Source: Mortierella sp. BCC40632 | Taxonomy: Eukaryota > Mortierellomycota > Mortierellomycetes > Mortierellales > Mortierellaceae | Assembly: GCA_011634665.1 (NCBI GenBank) | Contig: WAEK01000017.1 | Span: 859,501-923,500, forward strand | Direction of reading: 5' to 3' | DNA length: 64,000 nt | Part shown: positions 21,359-31,744 of the stretch, in pieces | Layout: each line of letters opens with the position of its first letter | Position numbering within the stretch: the stretch's first letter is position 1 | Notes under the pieces: generated by a model | What the model saw: the letters and a program-made list of their open reading frames with translations, nothing else | Told to the model about the DNA's origin: nothing | Database searches by the model: none | Position numbers and translations under genes: made by a program

Positions 21359-22861
21359 ATGATCGAACAAGAAATACATCCATTACTGTTGCCCGAGATC
21401 ATTCTTCGTATCGGTCTCTTCCTTCCACTCTGGATTCCGAATCCATATGACCAGTCATTGTTTCATCTGGAACCTCGCACCTTCCTCTCCTGTCTCTCCG
21501 TCAATCATTTTTGGCGCAAACTACTCCTTCCACTATTCTGGCGAGTCATCGACGACCGGGAGTTTTTAAAATTTCCTTTGTTTTCACTAGATTTGTTGCG
21601 CATGTATTGTCACCACGCCCGCTATCTCAATGTGTCCCTTAAACACTATAGACGCTTGAGTTTCCTACCGCTAAATTGTAGTCGGCTTCAAGAATTAATT
21701 CTCTGTCAAAGGGACCCCTCAGCAGCCTCTGAAGTCATCCTCCGGAGCCCAAATCTACAGAATCTCTCCTTGAGCTGTCCTGGTGGTAAAGCATTTCCAT
21801 TATCCGAAGAAGTCTATAAGGCTCTCCTTGGCTTGAAAAATCTTCGAGTGCTAAAACTCTCTCTTTGGCGAATAAACTGCCAGAGGTTCTCAACAATCCT
21901 TTCTCAAAACCGAATGGCCCTTCAAAAGCTGACCCTAACGAAAAATGAGGGGCTCGACGACGAAACTCAATGGGCCGAGCTTCCAAACCTCACCTCCCTT
22001 GATATTAGCTGTCCGAGGACCAACATCAGCTCGGCTTTACCACATCTCATCAGCTTCTGCCCCGCACTCCAATCTCTATCAATCCATATGACAACCGAGT
22101 ACGACTACATTATGATTGCGGGTTTAATCCGACGATCGTGTCCAAATTTGGATTCACTCTTCTGTCCTGGTACCTTTTCCAATGTTGGAAATTCTACTCT
22201 TCAAGATGGGAGCAATGCTCGGTTTGTCCGCGAGATAACTTATCGGCAGAATCAATTGAAGAAGCTTAGTATGGACATCGAAGCTATTGACGGTCTTTCT
22301 GAGGCACTCTTGCAACATGCAGCATCTCTCGAGTCTATCATACTGTCCTCTATTAATCCAGTGCCTTGTCTACTTAATCATGCGAGTACACTCCTCAGGA
22401 ACTGTCCCAATCTCAAGATGTTTTGCATTCTCAGCACACAAAATGTGTGGAGTAACGGCGAAAGTGTTAGTTTTTTGAAAGGCGACTGGGTTTGTCAGAG
22501 TCTTGAGAGGCTGGAGCTGGCTGGGTTTAGTTGGACGAGGAACGAGGGTCCGGGGGATAGTGAAGTTGAAGAGACGAATGAACTCATTTCGGTATCATCT
22601 TCCGACGACCACGATCAAGAGTCAGAATCATCTCTAAGATGCCAGAGTCCCAACCCAATGGACGAGAGACCGGGTAGGGTTCTTCTTGGAGGTTGGCAGC
22701 CACTGGACGAATACAGTTTCTCGGATACGGCCATTGACTTTCTCTGGTCCTCACATGGCAGAGGGTTCAGAGAGGCACTGATCGACAAGATGAAGAGTCT
22801 ACCCCGTCTAAAGTCGATCTCACTCAACTATAATTATGTTAAAAAGGAGGCGAGCCTTTGA
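21359..22861 (+). CDS. F-box/LRR-like protein, array copy 1
   Basis: Intronless, 500 aa. The start is the ATG in MIEQEIHPLLLPEII; the longer frame upstream runs through a CT repeat and lacks support. F-box-like segment: IILRIGLFLPLWIPN and FLSCLSVNHFWRKLLLPLFW. It is the most diverged member of the + strand array (LSLSCPGGKAFPLSEEVYK; IHMTTEYDYIMIAGLIRR), so it probably marks the older end. The C-terminal acidic/serine linker (EVEETNELISVSSSDD) is followed by the last repeat, LPRLKSISLNYNYVKKEASL. Its 3' flank (AATGATAAGTACAAGACTAG) is shared with copies 4 and 5. Inferred role: substrate receptor of an SCF ubiquitin ligase. Confidence 0.85.
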   Translation: MIEQEIHPLLLPEIILRIGLFLPLWIPNPYDQSLFHLEPRTFLSCLSVNHFWRKLLLPLFWRVIDDREFLKFPLFSLDLLRMYCHHARYLNVSLKHYRRLSFLPLNCSRLQELILCQRDPSAASEVILRSPNLQNLSLSCPGGKAFPLSEEVYKALLGLKNLRVLKLSLWRINCQRFSTILSQNRMALQKLTLTKNEGLDDETQWAELPNLTSLDISCPRTNISSALPHLISFCPALQSLSIHMTTEYDYIMIAGLIRRSCPNLDSLFCPGTFSNVGNSTLQDGSNARFVREITYRQNQLKKLSMDIEAIDGLSEALLQHAASLESIILSSINPVPCLLNHASTLLRNCPNLKMFCILSTQNVWSNGESVSFLKGDWVCQSLERLELAGFSWTRNEGPGDSEVEETNELISVSSSDDHDQESESSLRCQSPNPMDERPGRVLLGGWQPLDEYSFSDTAIDFLWSSHGRGFREALIDKMKSLPRLKSISLNYNYVKKEASL

Positions 22862-23097
22862 ATGATAAGTACAAGACTAGCTCTTCAACCCTTTGCACAA
22901 AATAAAAAGCTACGCTTTGGCTATGCAGGTAGAAACAGAGGAGTAAGGAAAAAGGGGTTCCTGAATCGAATCCAGGAACACAGCCAAGGGTTGGGTCTGG
23001 TTAGAAAAAATTTGAATAGCACAGCAGCCAAAAAACAATTGGCTGATCTGGTGGCGATTTTGGTTTGCTTTTCTCATTTCATCTTCTCGCCATCACG

Positions 23098-24591
23098 ATG
23101 ACCGAACAAAAAATGCATCCATTACTGTTACCCGAGATCATTCTTCGTCTCGGTCTCTTCATTCCGCTCTGGATTCCAGATCCAGATGACCCGTTATCGT
23201 TTAATCTGGAGCCTCGTACCTTTCTCTCCTGTCTTTCTGTCAACCATCTCTGGCGCGAGATACTCTTCCCACTATTCTGGCGAGTCTTTGACGACCAAGT
23301 TTTCTCCTATATTCCTTCTTTCCCGTTGGATTTGTTAACGCAGAATGCCCACCACATTCGTTTCGTTGAAATCAACGATGCGCAACTAGAACTCCTTTTC
23401 ACGAACTGTAGTCGGCTTCAGGAACTGACTATCAAATTGCGGAAGTTCTCAGATACAATCGCGCAACTCATTCTACAGAACCCAAAATTACGACTTCTCG
23501 ACTGGGATAGTCCTTGTGGCGGAAGACAGCCAATGGGCGAAAGGGGTTATCAGGCTCTCCTTGGATTAGATAGCCTCGAGGTCCTAAGGCTCAGTGGCTG
23601 GCCTCTGGAACAGCGGAAGCTTTCATCAATCCTCTCGAACAACCGAACAACTATTCGAAGATTGGTACTGGATGAAATTGAAGGACTCAACGAACCTGTC
23701 CCCTGGGTCGAACTTCCAAACCTCACCTCCCTTGAAATTTTCTCTGACCAACTTGACATTGATTCAGCCTTATCACATCTCGTCAGCTTTTGTCCCGCAC
23801 TCCGATCCCTGACCATTCCATTGTATCCCGGATACGACCTCAGCTTATTTGCCAGCTTGGTACGACATTCATGTCAAAACCTGGATACGCTTCTCTATTC
23901 CGGTACCCTGTCCAATTCCGATGATTCTACTACTTTCGAAGATGCTAGCAGTGCTCGGTTGATCCGAGAGATGACCTGTCGACCGAATCAATTGAGGGTG
24001 TATCAGGAGAGTACCGAGGCTCTCAACGACAGTTTCCTCGAGGCACTCTTAGAGCACTCAACATCTCTTGAATATGTCACAGTGGACATTTCTTCATACG
24101 AACTTCGTTCTGTTACCAACGCAAACATTCTCCTCAGGAACTGTCCCAATCTCAAGGGCTTTAGTTTTTTATGTCATGATTCAAAATGGGATGCCAGCAT
24201 TTGCCTAGATCTATTGAAAAGTGACTGGGCGTGTCAGAACCTTGAGGATCTGGACTTGCTCGGGTTCGACCTCACTATAGACAGGGATCTGGAGGATAGT
24301 GAAAGTGAAGAGTCGAATAGACTCGGTTCGATTTCATCTTCTCACAACAACGGACAAGAGTCGAGACGGCCTTTTCAAAACCAGAGTCCCAACTGGATAG
24401 GTAGGAAGCAGGAAAGAGTTCTTGAAGGCTGGAAACTTGATCCGAAAATAAATTCATGGGATACGACAATTGAATTTCTCTTATCCTCACAAGGCAGAGA
24501 GCTCAGAGAGGCATTGGTCGACAAGGTGAAGAGTCTACCTTGCCTAAAGTCGATCTCACTCAACTGGAATTATTTTACAAAGCAGGCATGA
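23098..24591 (+). CDS. F-box/LRR-like protein, array copy 2
   Basis: Intronless, 497 aa, 236 bp after copy 1. The start MTEQKMHPLLLPEI is preceded by TTCTCGCCATCACG, a leader repeated before most copies. F-box-like residues 6-65, then leucine-rich repeats. The block LELLFTNCSRLQELTIKL (about residues 97-114) is shared only with copy 3. The block CHDSKWDASICLDLLKSDW with DSESEESNRLGSISSSHNN (about residues 365-425) is almost identical to copy 4. The end NWNYFTKQA and 3' flank (GTCAACTCTTCAGCGC) are of the class found in copies 3, 6 and 7. It is therefore a mosaic. No cysteine/histidine catalytic motif is present, and function is by family. Confidence 0.87.
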   Translation: MTEQKMHPLLLPEIILRLGLFIPLWIPDPDDPLSFNLEPRTFLSCLSVNHLWREILFPLFWRVFDDQVFSYIPSFPLDLLTQNAHHIRFVEINDAQLELLFTNCSRLQELTIKLRKFSDTIAQLILQNPKLRLLDWDSPCGGRQPMGERGYQALLGLDSLEVLRLSGWPLEQRKLSSILSNNRTTIRRLVLDEIEGLNEPVPWVELPNLTSLEIFSDQLDIDSALSHLVSFCPALRSLTIPLYPGYDLSLFASLVRHSCQNLDTLLYSGTLSNSDDSTTFEDASSARLIREMTCRPNQLRVYQESTEALNDSFLEALLEHSTSLEYVTVDISSYELRSVTNANILLRNCPNLKGFSFLCHDSKWDASICLDLLKSDWACQNLEDLDLLGFDLTIDRDLEDSESEESNRLGSISSSHNNGQESRRPFQNQSPNWIGRKQERVLEGWKLDPKINSWDTTIEFLLSSQGRELREALVDKVKSLPCLKSISLNWNYFTKQA

Positions 24592-24810
24592 GTCAACTCT
24601 TCAGCGCTTTGCACGAAATAAAAAAAACTACACTTTTGGCTATGCAGGTGGAAACAGAGGAGTAAGGAAAAAAGGAGTCTTTGAGTTAAAGAGCGCATCC
24701 AAAGATTTGGTCCAGCTAGAAAAAATTTGAATGGTACAGCAGCCAAATACAATCAGATGGTCTCACAGTGATGGAGGTTTACTTTTCTCATTTCATCTTT
24801 CGCCAGCACG

Positions 24811-26304
24811 ATGACTGAACAAAAAATGCATCCATTACTCTTGCCCGAGATCATTCTTCGTCTCGGTCTCTTCATTCCACTTTGGATTCCAGATCTAAAT
24901 GCCCAGTCATCGTTTCGTCTACAACCTCGTATCTTTCTCTCCTGTCTTTCTGTCAACCATCTCTGGCGCGAGATACTCTTCCCACTATTCTGGCGAGTCT
25001 TTGACGACCAAATTTTCTCCTATATTCCTTCTTTCCCGTTGGATTTGTTAACGCAGAATGCCCACCACATTCGTTTCGTTGAAATCAACGATGTGCAACT
25101 AGAACTCCTTTCCACGAACTGTAGTCGGCTTCAGGAACTGACTATCAAATTGCGGAAGTTCTCAGATACAATCGCGCAACTCATTCTACAGAACCCAAAA
25201 CTGCGACGTCTCGACTGGCATCTTCTTCATGGTGAAAGACATCCAATGAGCGAAAAGGGTTATCGGGCTCTCCATGGCCTGAATAGACTCGAGTTCCTAA
25301 GACTTGGTCGCTGGACTATGGAACAGCGGAAGCTTTCATCAATCCTCTCAAACAACCGAACAAGTCTTCGAAGATTGGTACTGGACGAAATTGAAGGGCT
25401 CAACGAACCTGTTTCCTGGGTCGAACTTCCAAACCTCACCTCTCTTGAAATTTTCTCTGACCAACTTGACATTAGTTCGGCCATACCACATCTCGTCAGT
25501 TTTTGTCCCGCACTGCGATCCCTGACCATTCCATTGTATCCCGGATTCGACTTCAGCCTATTTGCCAGCTTGGTACGACAGTCATGTCAAAATCTGGATA
25601 CACTTTTCATCCCTGGCATCCTGCTCAATTTCGATAGCTCTGCTATCCTCGGAGATGATAGCAATGCTCGGTTGATCCGAGAGATCACCTGTCGACCGAA
25701 TCAACTAAGGGTATTTCGGGCGATCATTGAAGCCTTCAACGATAGTCTCCTCGAGGTACTCTTAGAACATTCAGCATCCCTCGAATATGTCATATTAGAC
25801 ATTTATTCAAACGAACCTTGTTCTGTTACCAACTCAAACATCCTCCTCAGGAACTGTCCCAATCTCAAGGGCTTTAGTCTTGTATGTCATGGTTCAGATT
25901 GGGATGCCAACATTTGCCTAGATCTATTGAAAGGTGACTGGGCGTGTCAGGATCTTGAAGACCTAAATTTGTGCGGACTCGACTTCTCCAGAGACCGGAA
26001 TCTGGAGGGTAGTGTAGGTGGAGAGTCGAGCGAACTCTGTTCGATTTCGTCATCTCACAGCCATGGACAAGAGTCGAATTCACCTTTACAAAACCAGAGT
26101 CTCGACTGGATAGTTAGGAAGCAGGAGAGAGTTCTTGAAGGCTGGAAACTTGATCCGAAAACAAATTCATCGGATACGACAATTGAATTTCTCTTATCCT
26201 CACAAGGCAGAGAGCTCAGAGAGGCACTGGTCGGCAAGGTGAAGAGTCTACCTCGCCTAAAGTCGATCTCACTCAACTGGAATTATTTTAAAAAGGAGGC
26301 ATGA
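24811..26304 (+). CDS. F-box/LRR-like protein, array copy 3
   Basis: Intronless, 497 aa, 219 bp after copy 2. N-terminus and first repeats are nearly the same as copy 2 (EINDVQLELLSTNCSRLQEL). The middle diverges (HLLHGERHPMSEKGYRALHG; IPGILLNFDSSAILGDDS). The C-terminal block DFSRDRNLEGSVGGESSEL matches copies 6 and 7. The F-box-like segment, about ten leucine-rich segments, the Ser/Glu linker and the terminal LPRLKSISLNWNYFKKEA are intact. The GTCAACTCTTCAGCGC 3' flank follows. Confidence 0.87.
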   Translation: MTEQKMHPLLLPEIILRLGLFIPLWIPDLNAQSSFRLQPRIFLSCLSVNHLWREILFPLFWRVFDDQIFSYIPSFPLDLLTQNAHHIRFVEINDVQLELLSTNCSRLQELTIKLRKFSDTIAQLILQNPKLRRLDWHLLHGERHPMSEKGYRALHGLNRLEFLRLGRWTMEQRKLSSILSNNRTSLRRLVLDEIEGLNEPVSWVELPNLTSLEIFSDQLDISSAIPHLVSFCPALRSLTIPLYPGFDFSLFASLVRQSCQNLDTLFIPGILLNFDSSAILGDDSNARLIREITCRPNQLRVFRAIIEAFNDSLLEVLLEHSASLEYVILDIYSNEPCSVTNSNILLRNCPNLKGFSLVCHGSDWDANICLDLLKGDWACQDLEDLNLCGLDFSRDRNLEGSVGGESSELCSISSSHSHGQESNSPLQNQSLDWIVRKQERVLEGWKLDPKTNSSDTTIEFLLSSQGRELREALVGKVKSLPRLKSISLNWNYFKKEA

Positions 26305-26526
26305 GTCAACTCTTCAGCGCTTTGCACGAAATAAAAAAACTACACTTTTGGTTATGCAGGTGGAAACAGAGGAGTAAGGAAAAAAGGAGTCTTTGAGTTA
26401 AAGAGCGCATCCAAAGATTTGGCCCAGCTAGAAAAAATTTGAATAGCACAGCAGCCAAAAAAAACAATCAGATGGTCTCACAGTGATGGAGGTTTACTTT
26501 TCTCATTTCATCTTCTCACCATCACA

Positions 26527-28026
26527 ATGACTGAACAAAAAATGAATCCATTACTGTTGCCCGAGATCATTCTTCGTCTCGGTCACTTCATTCCACTTTG
26601 GATTCCGGATCCAGATGCCCTGCTATCGTTTAGTCTGGAGCCTCGTACCTTTCTCTCCTGTCTTTCCGTTAACCATCTTTGGCGCGAGATACTCTTCCCA
26701 CTATTCTGGCGAGTCTTTGACGATGAAGTTTTTTCCAGTTTTCCTTCTTTCCCACTGGATTTGTTAAACCAGAATGCCCACCATATCTATTTCTGTGGAA
26801 TGAGCTATAACGTACCAGGGTTCCCATATATGAACTGTAATCGACTTCAGGAACTGACGCTGGCGTTCTCAGATACAGCCTCGCAACTCATTCTACAGAA
26901 CCCAAAATTACGAGTTCTCGACTGGGGTAGCCCTGATGGTGTGAGACAACGAATGAGCGAAAAGGATAGCCAGGCTCTCCTTGGCCTGAATAGCCTTGAG
27001 GTCCTAAAGCTCGGTGACTGGTATATGGAACAACGGATGCTCTCGACACTCCTCTCAAACAACCGAACGACTCTTCGGGAATTGGTGCTAGATGATATTG
27101 AAGGGCTCAACGAACCTGTCTCCTGGGTCGAACTTCCAAACCTCACCTCTCTTGTCATTTTCTCTGACCAACTTGACATTGATTCAGCCTTATCACATCT
27201 CGCCAGCTTTTGTCCCACACTCCGATCCTTGGCACTTGTTTTGTATCCCGGATACGACTTCAGCCTATTTGCCAGCCTGGTACGACAGTCATGTCATAAT
27301 CTGGATACGCTTCTTTTCTCTGGTACCCTGTCCAGTTTCGAAGTCTCTACTATTCTCGAAGATGTCAGCAATGCTCGATTGATCCGAGAGATCACCTGTC
27401 GACCAAATCAGTTGAGGATATATCAGGCGAACGTCGAAGCTTTCAACGATAGTCTCCTCGAGGCACTCTTAGAGCATTCAGCATCCCTTGAATATGTCAT
27501 GCTAGACATTTCTTCAGACGAATCTCATTCTGTTACCAACACGGACATTCTCCTCAGGAACTGTCCCAATCTCAAGGGCTTTAGTTTTTTATGTCATGAT
27601 TCAAAATGGGATGCCAGCATTTGCCTAGATCTATTGAAAAGTGACTGGGCGTGTCAGAACCTTGAGGACCTGGGCTTGAACGGGTTTGACATCACTATAG
27701 ACAGGGAACTGGAGGATAGTGAAAGTGAAGAGTCGAATAGACTCGGTTCGATTTCATCTTCTCACAACAACGGACAAGAGTCGAGACGGCCTTTTCAAAA
27801 CCAGAGTCCCAACTGGATAGGTAGGAAGCAAGAAAGAGTTCTTCTTGAAGGCTGGAAACTTATTCCGGAATTAAATTTACTTGGTGTAGCTGAAACAATT
27901 AACTTTCTCTGGTCTTCAGAGGGCAGAGAGCTCAGAGAGGCACTGGTCGACAAGATGAAGAGTCTACCTCGCCTAAAGTCGATATCACTCAACTATAATT
28001 ATGTTAAGAAGGAAGCGAGTCTTTGA
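26527..28026 (+). CDS. F-box/LRR-like protein, array copy 4
   Basis: Intronless, 499 aa, 222 bp after copy 3. It starts MTEQKMNPLLLPEI. The second quarter is of the YNVPGFPYMNCNRLQELTL type shared with copies 5, 7 and 8. The block around residues 357-430 is copied almost exactly from or to copy 2 (SKWDASICLDLLKSDWACQN). The ending LNYNYVKKEASL and 3' flank AATGATAAGTACAAG are like copies 1 and 5. A run of about 29 A lies in the spacer behind it (28109-28138). Confidence 0.87.
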   Translation: MTEQKMNPLLLPEIILRLGHFIPLWIPDPDALLSFSLEPRTFLSCLSVNHLWREILFPLFWRVFDDEVFSSFPSFPLDLLNQNAHHIYFCGMSYNVPGFPYMNCNRLQELTLAFSDTASQLILQNPKLRVLDWGSPDGVRQRMSEKDSQALLGLNSLEVLKLGDWYMEQRMLSTLLSNNRTTLRELVLDDIEGLNEPVSWVELPNLTSLVIFSDQLDIDSALSHLASFCPTLRSLALVLYPGYDFSLFASLVRQSCHNLDTLLFSGTLSSFEVSTILEDVSNARLIREITCRPNQLRIYQANVEAFNDSLLEALLEHSASLEYVMLDISSDESHSVTNTDILLRNCPNLKGFSFLCHDSKWDASICLDLLKSDWACQNLEDLGLNGFDITIDRELEDSESEESNRLGSISSSHNNGQESRRPFQNQSPNWIGRKQERVLLEGWKLIPELNLLGVAETINFLWSSEGRELREALVDKMKSLPRLKSISLNYNYVKKEASL

Positions 28027-28107
28027 ATGATAAGTACAAGACTAGCTCTTCAACCCTTTGTTCAAAATAAAAAGCTACACTTTTGGCTAGGTAGAAGCAG
28101 AGAAGTG

Positions 28108-28141
<34 letters not shown>

Positions 28142-28274
28142 TTCGTGAATCCAGGAACACAGCCAAGGGTTTGGCCCGGGTAGAAAAATTTGAATAGCAC
28201 AGTAGTCACATACAATCAACTGGACTCACAGTGATGGAAGTTTACTTTTTTCATTTCATCTTCTCACCATCACG

Positions 28275-29771
28275 ATGACTGAACAAAAAATGCATCCATT
28301 ACTGTTACCCGAGATCATTGATCGTCTTGGTCACTTCATTCCACTTTGGACTCCTAATCCAGGTTCTCCGTTATCGTTTATTCTGGAACCTCGTACCTTT
28401 CTCTCCTGTCTTTCTGTCAACCATCTCTGGCGCGAGATACTTCTTCCGACATTCTGGCGAGTCTTTGACGACCAAGCCTTTTCCCGTTTTCCTTCTTTCC
28501 CACTAAATTTGTTAAATCAGAATGCCCACCATATCCGTTTCTGTGAAATGAGCTATAACGTACCGGGGTTCTCATATATGAACTGTAATCGACTTCAGGA
28601 ACTGACGTTGAGGATCTCAGATACAGCCTCGCAACTCATTCTACAGAACCCAAAAATACGAGTTCTCGACTGGGATAACTCTGATGGTGGAAGACAACGA
28701 ATGAGCGAAAAGGATAGCCAGGCTCTCCTTGGCCTGAATAGCCTTGAGGTCCTAAAGCTCGGTAACTGGTCTATTGAACAACGGATGCTCTCGACACTCC
28801 TCTCAAACAACCGAACAACTTTTCGAGAATTGGTGCTGGATGGAATCGAAGGGCTCAACGAACCTGTCTCCTGGGTCGAACTTCCAAACCTCGCCACTCT
28901 TGTAATTTTCTCTGACCAAAGCATTAATCCAGCATTATCACATCTCGTCAGTTTTTGTCCCGCACTCCGATCCTTAGTTCTCGCTTTGTATCCTGGATAC
29001 GACTTCAGCCTTTTTGCCAGCCTGGTACGACAGTCATGTCAAAATCTGGATACGCTTCTTTTCTCTGGTACCCTGTCCAGTTTCGAAGGCTCTACTATTC
29101 TCGAAGATGTCAGCAATGCTCAATTGATCCGAGAGATCACCTGTCGACCGAACCAATTGAGGATATATCAGGCGAACGTTGAAGCTTTCAACGATAGTCT
29201 CCTCGAGGCACTCTTAGAACATTCAGCATCCCTCGAAGAAATCATGCTAGATATTCATTCTGATGAACCTCGTTCTGTTACCAACTCAAACATTCTCCTC
29301 AGGAACTGTCCCAATCTCAAGGTCCTTAGTCTTTTATGTAATGATCCACAATGGGATGCTAGCACTTGCCTAGATCTATTGAAAGGTGACTGGGCGTGTC
29401 AGAACCTTGAGAGGCTGGACTTGTACGGGTTCGACCTCTCCAGAGACTGGAAACTCGAAGATAGCGAAAGTCAAGAGTCGAGTGAACTCTGTTCGATTTC
29501 ATCATCTCACAACCATGGACAAGAGTCGAACTCGCCTTTACAAAACCAGAGTCGCAGTTGGATAGGTAGGAAGCAGGAAAGAGTTCTTCTTGAAGGCTGG
29601 AAACTTATTCCGGAATCAAATTTACTGGATGCTGTTGAAACAATTAACTTTCTCTGGTCCTCACAAGGCAGAGAGCTCAGAGAGGCATTGGTCGGCAAGA
29701 TGAAGAGTCTACCTCGCCTGAAGTTGATCTCACTCAACTGGAATTATATTGTAAAGGAGGCGAGTCTTTGA
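28275..29771 (+). CDS. F-box/LRR-like protein, array copy 5
   Basis: Intronless, 498 aa, 248 bp after copy 4. Its F-box-like segment has the variant PEIIDRLGHFIPLWTPNPG; PEIIDRLG recurs in copies 7 and 8. It has the YNVPGFSYMNCNRLQELTL repeat type, then DQSINPALSHLVSFCPALR as in copy 6. The linker DSESQESSELCSISSSHNHG and NQSRSWIGRKQERVLLEG block are shared with copy 8. It ends LNWNYIVKEASL. All leucine segments are intact and the frame is clean. Confidence 0.87.
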   Translation: MTEQKMHPLLLPEIIDRLGHFIPLWTPNPGSPLSFILEPRTFLSCLSVNHLWREILLPTFWRVFDDQAFSRFPSFPLNLLNQNAHHIRFCEMSYNVPGFSYMNCNRLQELTLRISDTASQLILQNPKIRVLDWDNSDGGRQRMSEKDSQALLGLNSLEVLKLGNWSIEQRMLSTLLSNNRTTFRELVLDGIEGLNEPVSWVELPNLATLVIFSDQSINPALSHLVSFCPALRSLVLALYPGYDFSLFASLVRQSCQNLDTLLFSGTLSSFEGSTILEDVSNAQLIREITCRPNQLRIYQANVEAFNDSLLEALLEHSASLEEIMLDIHSDEPRSVTNSNILLRNCPNLKVLSLLCNDPQWDASTCLDLLKGDWACQNLERLDLYGFDLSRDWKLEDSESQESSELCSISSSHNHGQESNSPLQNQSRSWIGRKQERVLLEGWKLIPESNLLDAVETINFLWSSQGRELREALVGKMKSLPRLKLISLNWNYIVKEASL

Positions 29772-29990
29772 ATGACAAGTACAAGACTAACTCTTCGACC
29801 CTTTGCACAAACTAAAAATTACGCTTTTGGCTGTGTAAGTGAAAGCAGAGGAGCGAGTCTTTGAGTTAAAGAGCGCAGTCAAGGGTTTGGCCCGGCTAGA
29901 AAAATTTGAATAACCAGTAGTCAAATACAATCAGCTGGTCTCACAGTGATGGAGGTTTACTTTTCTCATTTCATCTTCTTTGACATCACG

Positions 29991-31484
29991 ATGACTGAAC
30001 AAAAAATGCATCCATTACTGTTACCCGAGATCATTCTTCGTCTCGGTCTCTTCATTCCACTTTGGATTCCGGATCCAGATTCTCCGTTATCGTTTAGTCT
30101 GGAGCCTCACACCTTTCTCTCCTGTCTTTCTGTCAACCATCTTTGGCGCGAGATACTTCTTCCGACATTCTGGAGACTCTTTGACGACCAAGTTTTCTCC
30201 TTCTTTCCTTCGCTCCAACTAGATTTGATAAACCAGAATGCTCATCATATCCGTTTCTGTGAATTGAACTATGACCGACCAGAACTCTTATCCTTGAACT
30301 GCAATCGGCTTCAAGAACTGACTGTCAATCAATGGGAGTTCTCAGATACAGCCTCGCGACTCATTCTACAGAGCCCAAAACTACGACGTCTCGACTGGGA
30401 GAGTCCTTATCACGGAAGGCAGCTGATGGGTGAAAAGGGTTATCAGGCTCTCCTTGGCCTGAATAGCCTCGAGGTCCTAAACCTCAGTGGCTGGTATATG
30501 GAGCAGCGGAAGTTTTCAACAATCCTCTCGAACAACCGAACAACTCTTCGAGAATTGGTACTGAATGGAATTGAAGGACTCAACAAACCTGTCTCCTGGG
30601 TTCAACTTCCAAACCTCACCTCCCTCGGAATTTCCTCTGACCAAAGCATTAATCCAGCCTTATCACATCTCGTCAGTTTTTGTCCCGCACTCCGATCCTT
30701 AACACTTCGTTTGTATACCGGAGACAGAATCAGTCCATTAACCAGCTTGGTGCGACAGTCATGTCAAAATCTGGATACGCTTCTTTTCTTCGGTACCCTA
30801 TCCAATTCCGACGATTCTACTACTCTCGAAGATGCTAGCAGTGCTCGGTTGATCCGAGAGATCACCTGTCGACCGAACCAATTGAGGATGTATCAGGCGG
30901 ACGTCGAAGCTTTCAACGATAGTCTCCTTGAGGCACTCTTAGAACATTCAGCATCCCTCGAAAATGTCAAGCTAGATATTTTTTCAAACGAACCTCGTTC
31001 TGTTACCAACGCAAACAATCTCCTCAGGAACTGTCCCAATCTCAAGGACTTTAGTCTTGTATGTCGTGATTCAAAATGGGATGCCAGCATTTGCCCAGAT
31101 CTATTGAAAGGTGACTGGGCGTGTCAGGATCTTGAATACCTAAATTTGTGCGGGTTCGACTTCTCCAGAGACCGGAATCTGGAGGGTAGTGTAGGTGGAG
31201 AGTCGAGTGAACTCTGTTCGATTTCGTCATCTCACAGCCATGGACAAGAGTCGAGACGGTCTTTTCAAAACCAGAGTCCCGACTGGATAGATAGGAAGCA
31301 GGAGAGAGTTCTTCTTGAAGGCTGGAAACCCGATCCGAAAACAAATTCATCGGATACGACAATTGACTTTCTCTTATCCTCACAAGGCAGAGAGCTCAGA
31401 GAGGCATTGGTCGACAAGGTGAAGAGTCTACCTCGCCTAAAGTCGATCTCACTCAACTGGAATTATTTTAAAAAGGAGGCATGA
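29991..31484 (+). CDS. F-box/LRR-like protein, array copy 6
   Basis: Intronless, 497 aa, 219 bp after copy 5. The MTEQKMHPLLLPEI start at 29991 is preferred; a frame 15 codons longer begins without an ATG. The second quarter, ELNYDRPELLSLNCNRLQEL, is closer to the broken copy at 19281 than to its neighbours. DQSINPALSHLVSFCPALR is as in copy 5, and the C-terminal DFSRDRNLEGSVGGESSEL block as in copy 3. It ends LNWNYFKKEA. These mixed affinities show block exchange along the array. Confidence 0.87.
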   Translation: MTEQKMHPLLLPEIILRLGLFIPLWIPDPDSPLSFSLEPHTFLSCLSVNHLWREILLPTFWRLFDDQVFSFFPSLQLDLINQNAHHIRFCELNYDRPELLSLNCNRLQELTVNQWEFSDTASRLILQSPKLRRLDWESPYHGRQLMGEKGYQALLGLNSLEVLNLSGWYMEQRKFSTILSNNRTTLRELVLNGIEGLNKPVSWVQLPNLTSLGISSDQSINPALSHLVSFCPALRSLTLRLYTGDRISPLTSLVRQSCQNLDTLLFFGTLSNSDDSTTLEDASSARLIREITCRPNQLRMYQADVEAFNDSLLEALLEHSASLENVKLDIFSNEPRSVTNANNLLRNCPNLKDFSLVCRDSKWDASICPDLLKGDWACQDLEYLNLCGFDFSRDRNLEGSVGGESSELCSISSSHSHGQESRRSFQNQSPDWIDRKQERVLLEGWKPDPKTNSSDTTIDFLLSSQGRELREALVDKVKSLPRLKSISLNWNYFKKEA

Positions 31485-31744
31485 GTCAACTCTTCAGCGC
31501 TTTGCACGAAATAAAAAAACTACACTTTTGGTTATGCAGGTGGAAACAGAGGAGTAAGGAAAAAAAGAGTTCATGAATCCAGGAACTCAGCCAAGGGTTG
31601 GGTCCAACTAGAAAAAATTTGAATAGCTCAGCAGCCAAAAAAAAAAAAAATAAAATAAAATAAAATAAAATAAAATAAAAAAACAATCAGCTGATCTCAC
31701 AGTGATGGAGGTTTACTTTGTCATTTCATCTTCTCGCCATCACG

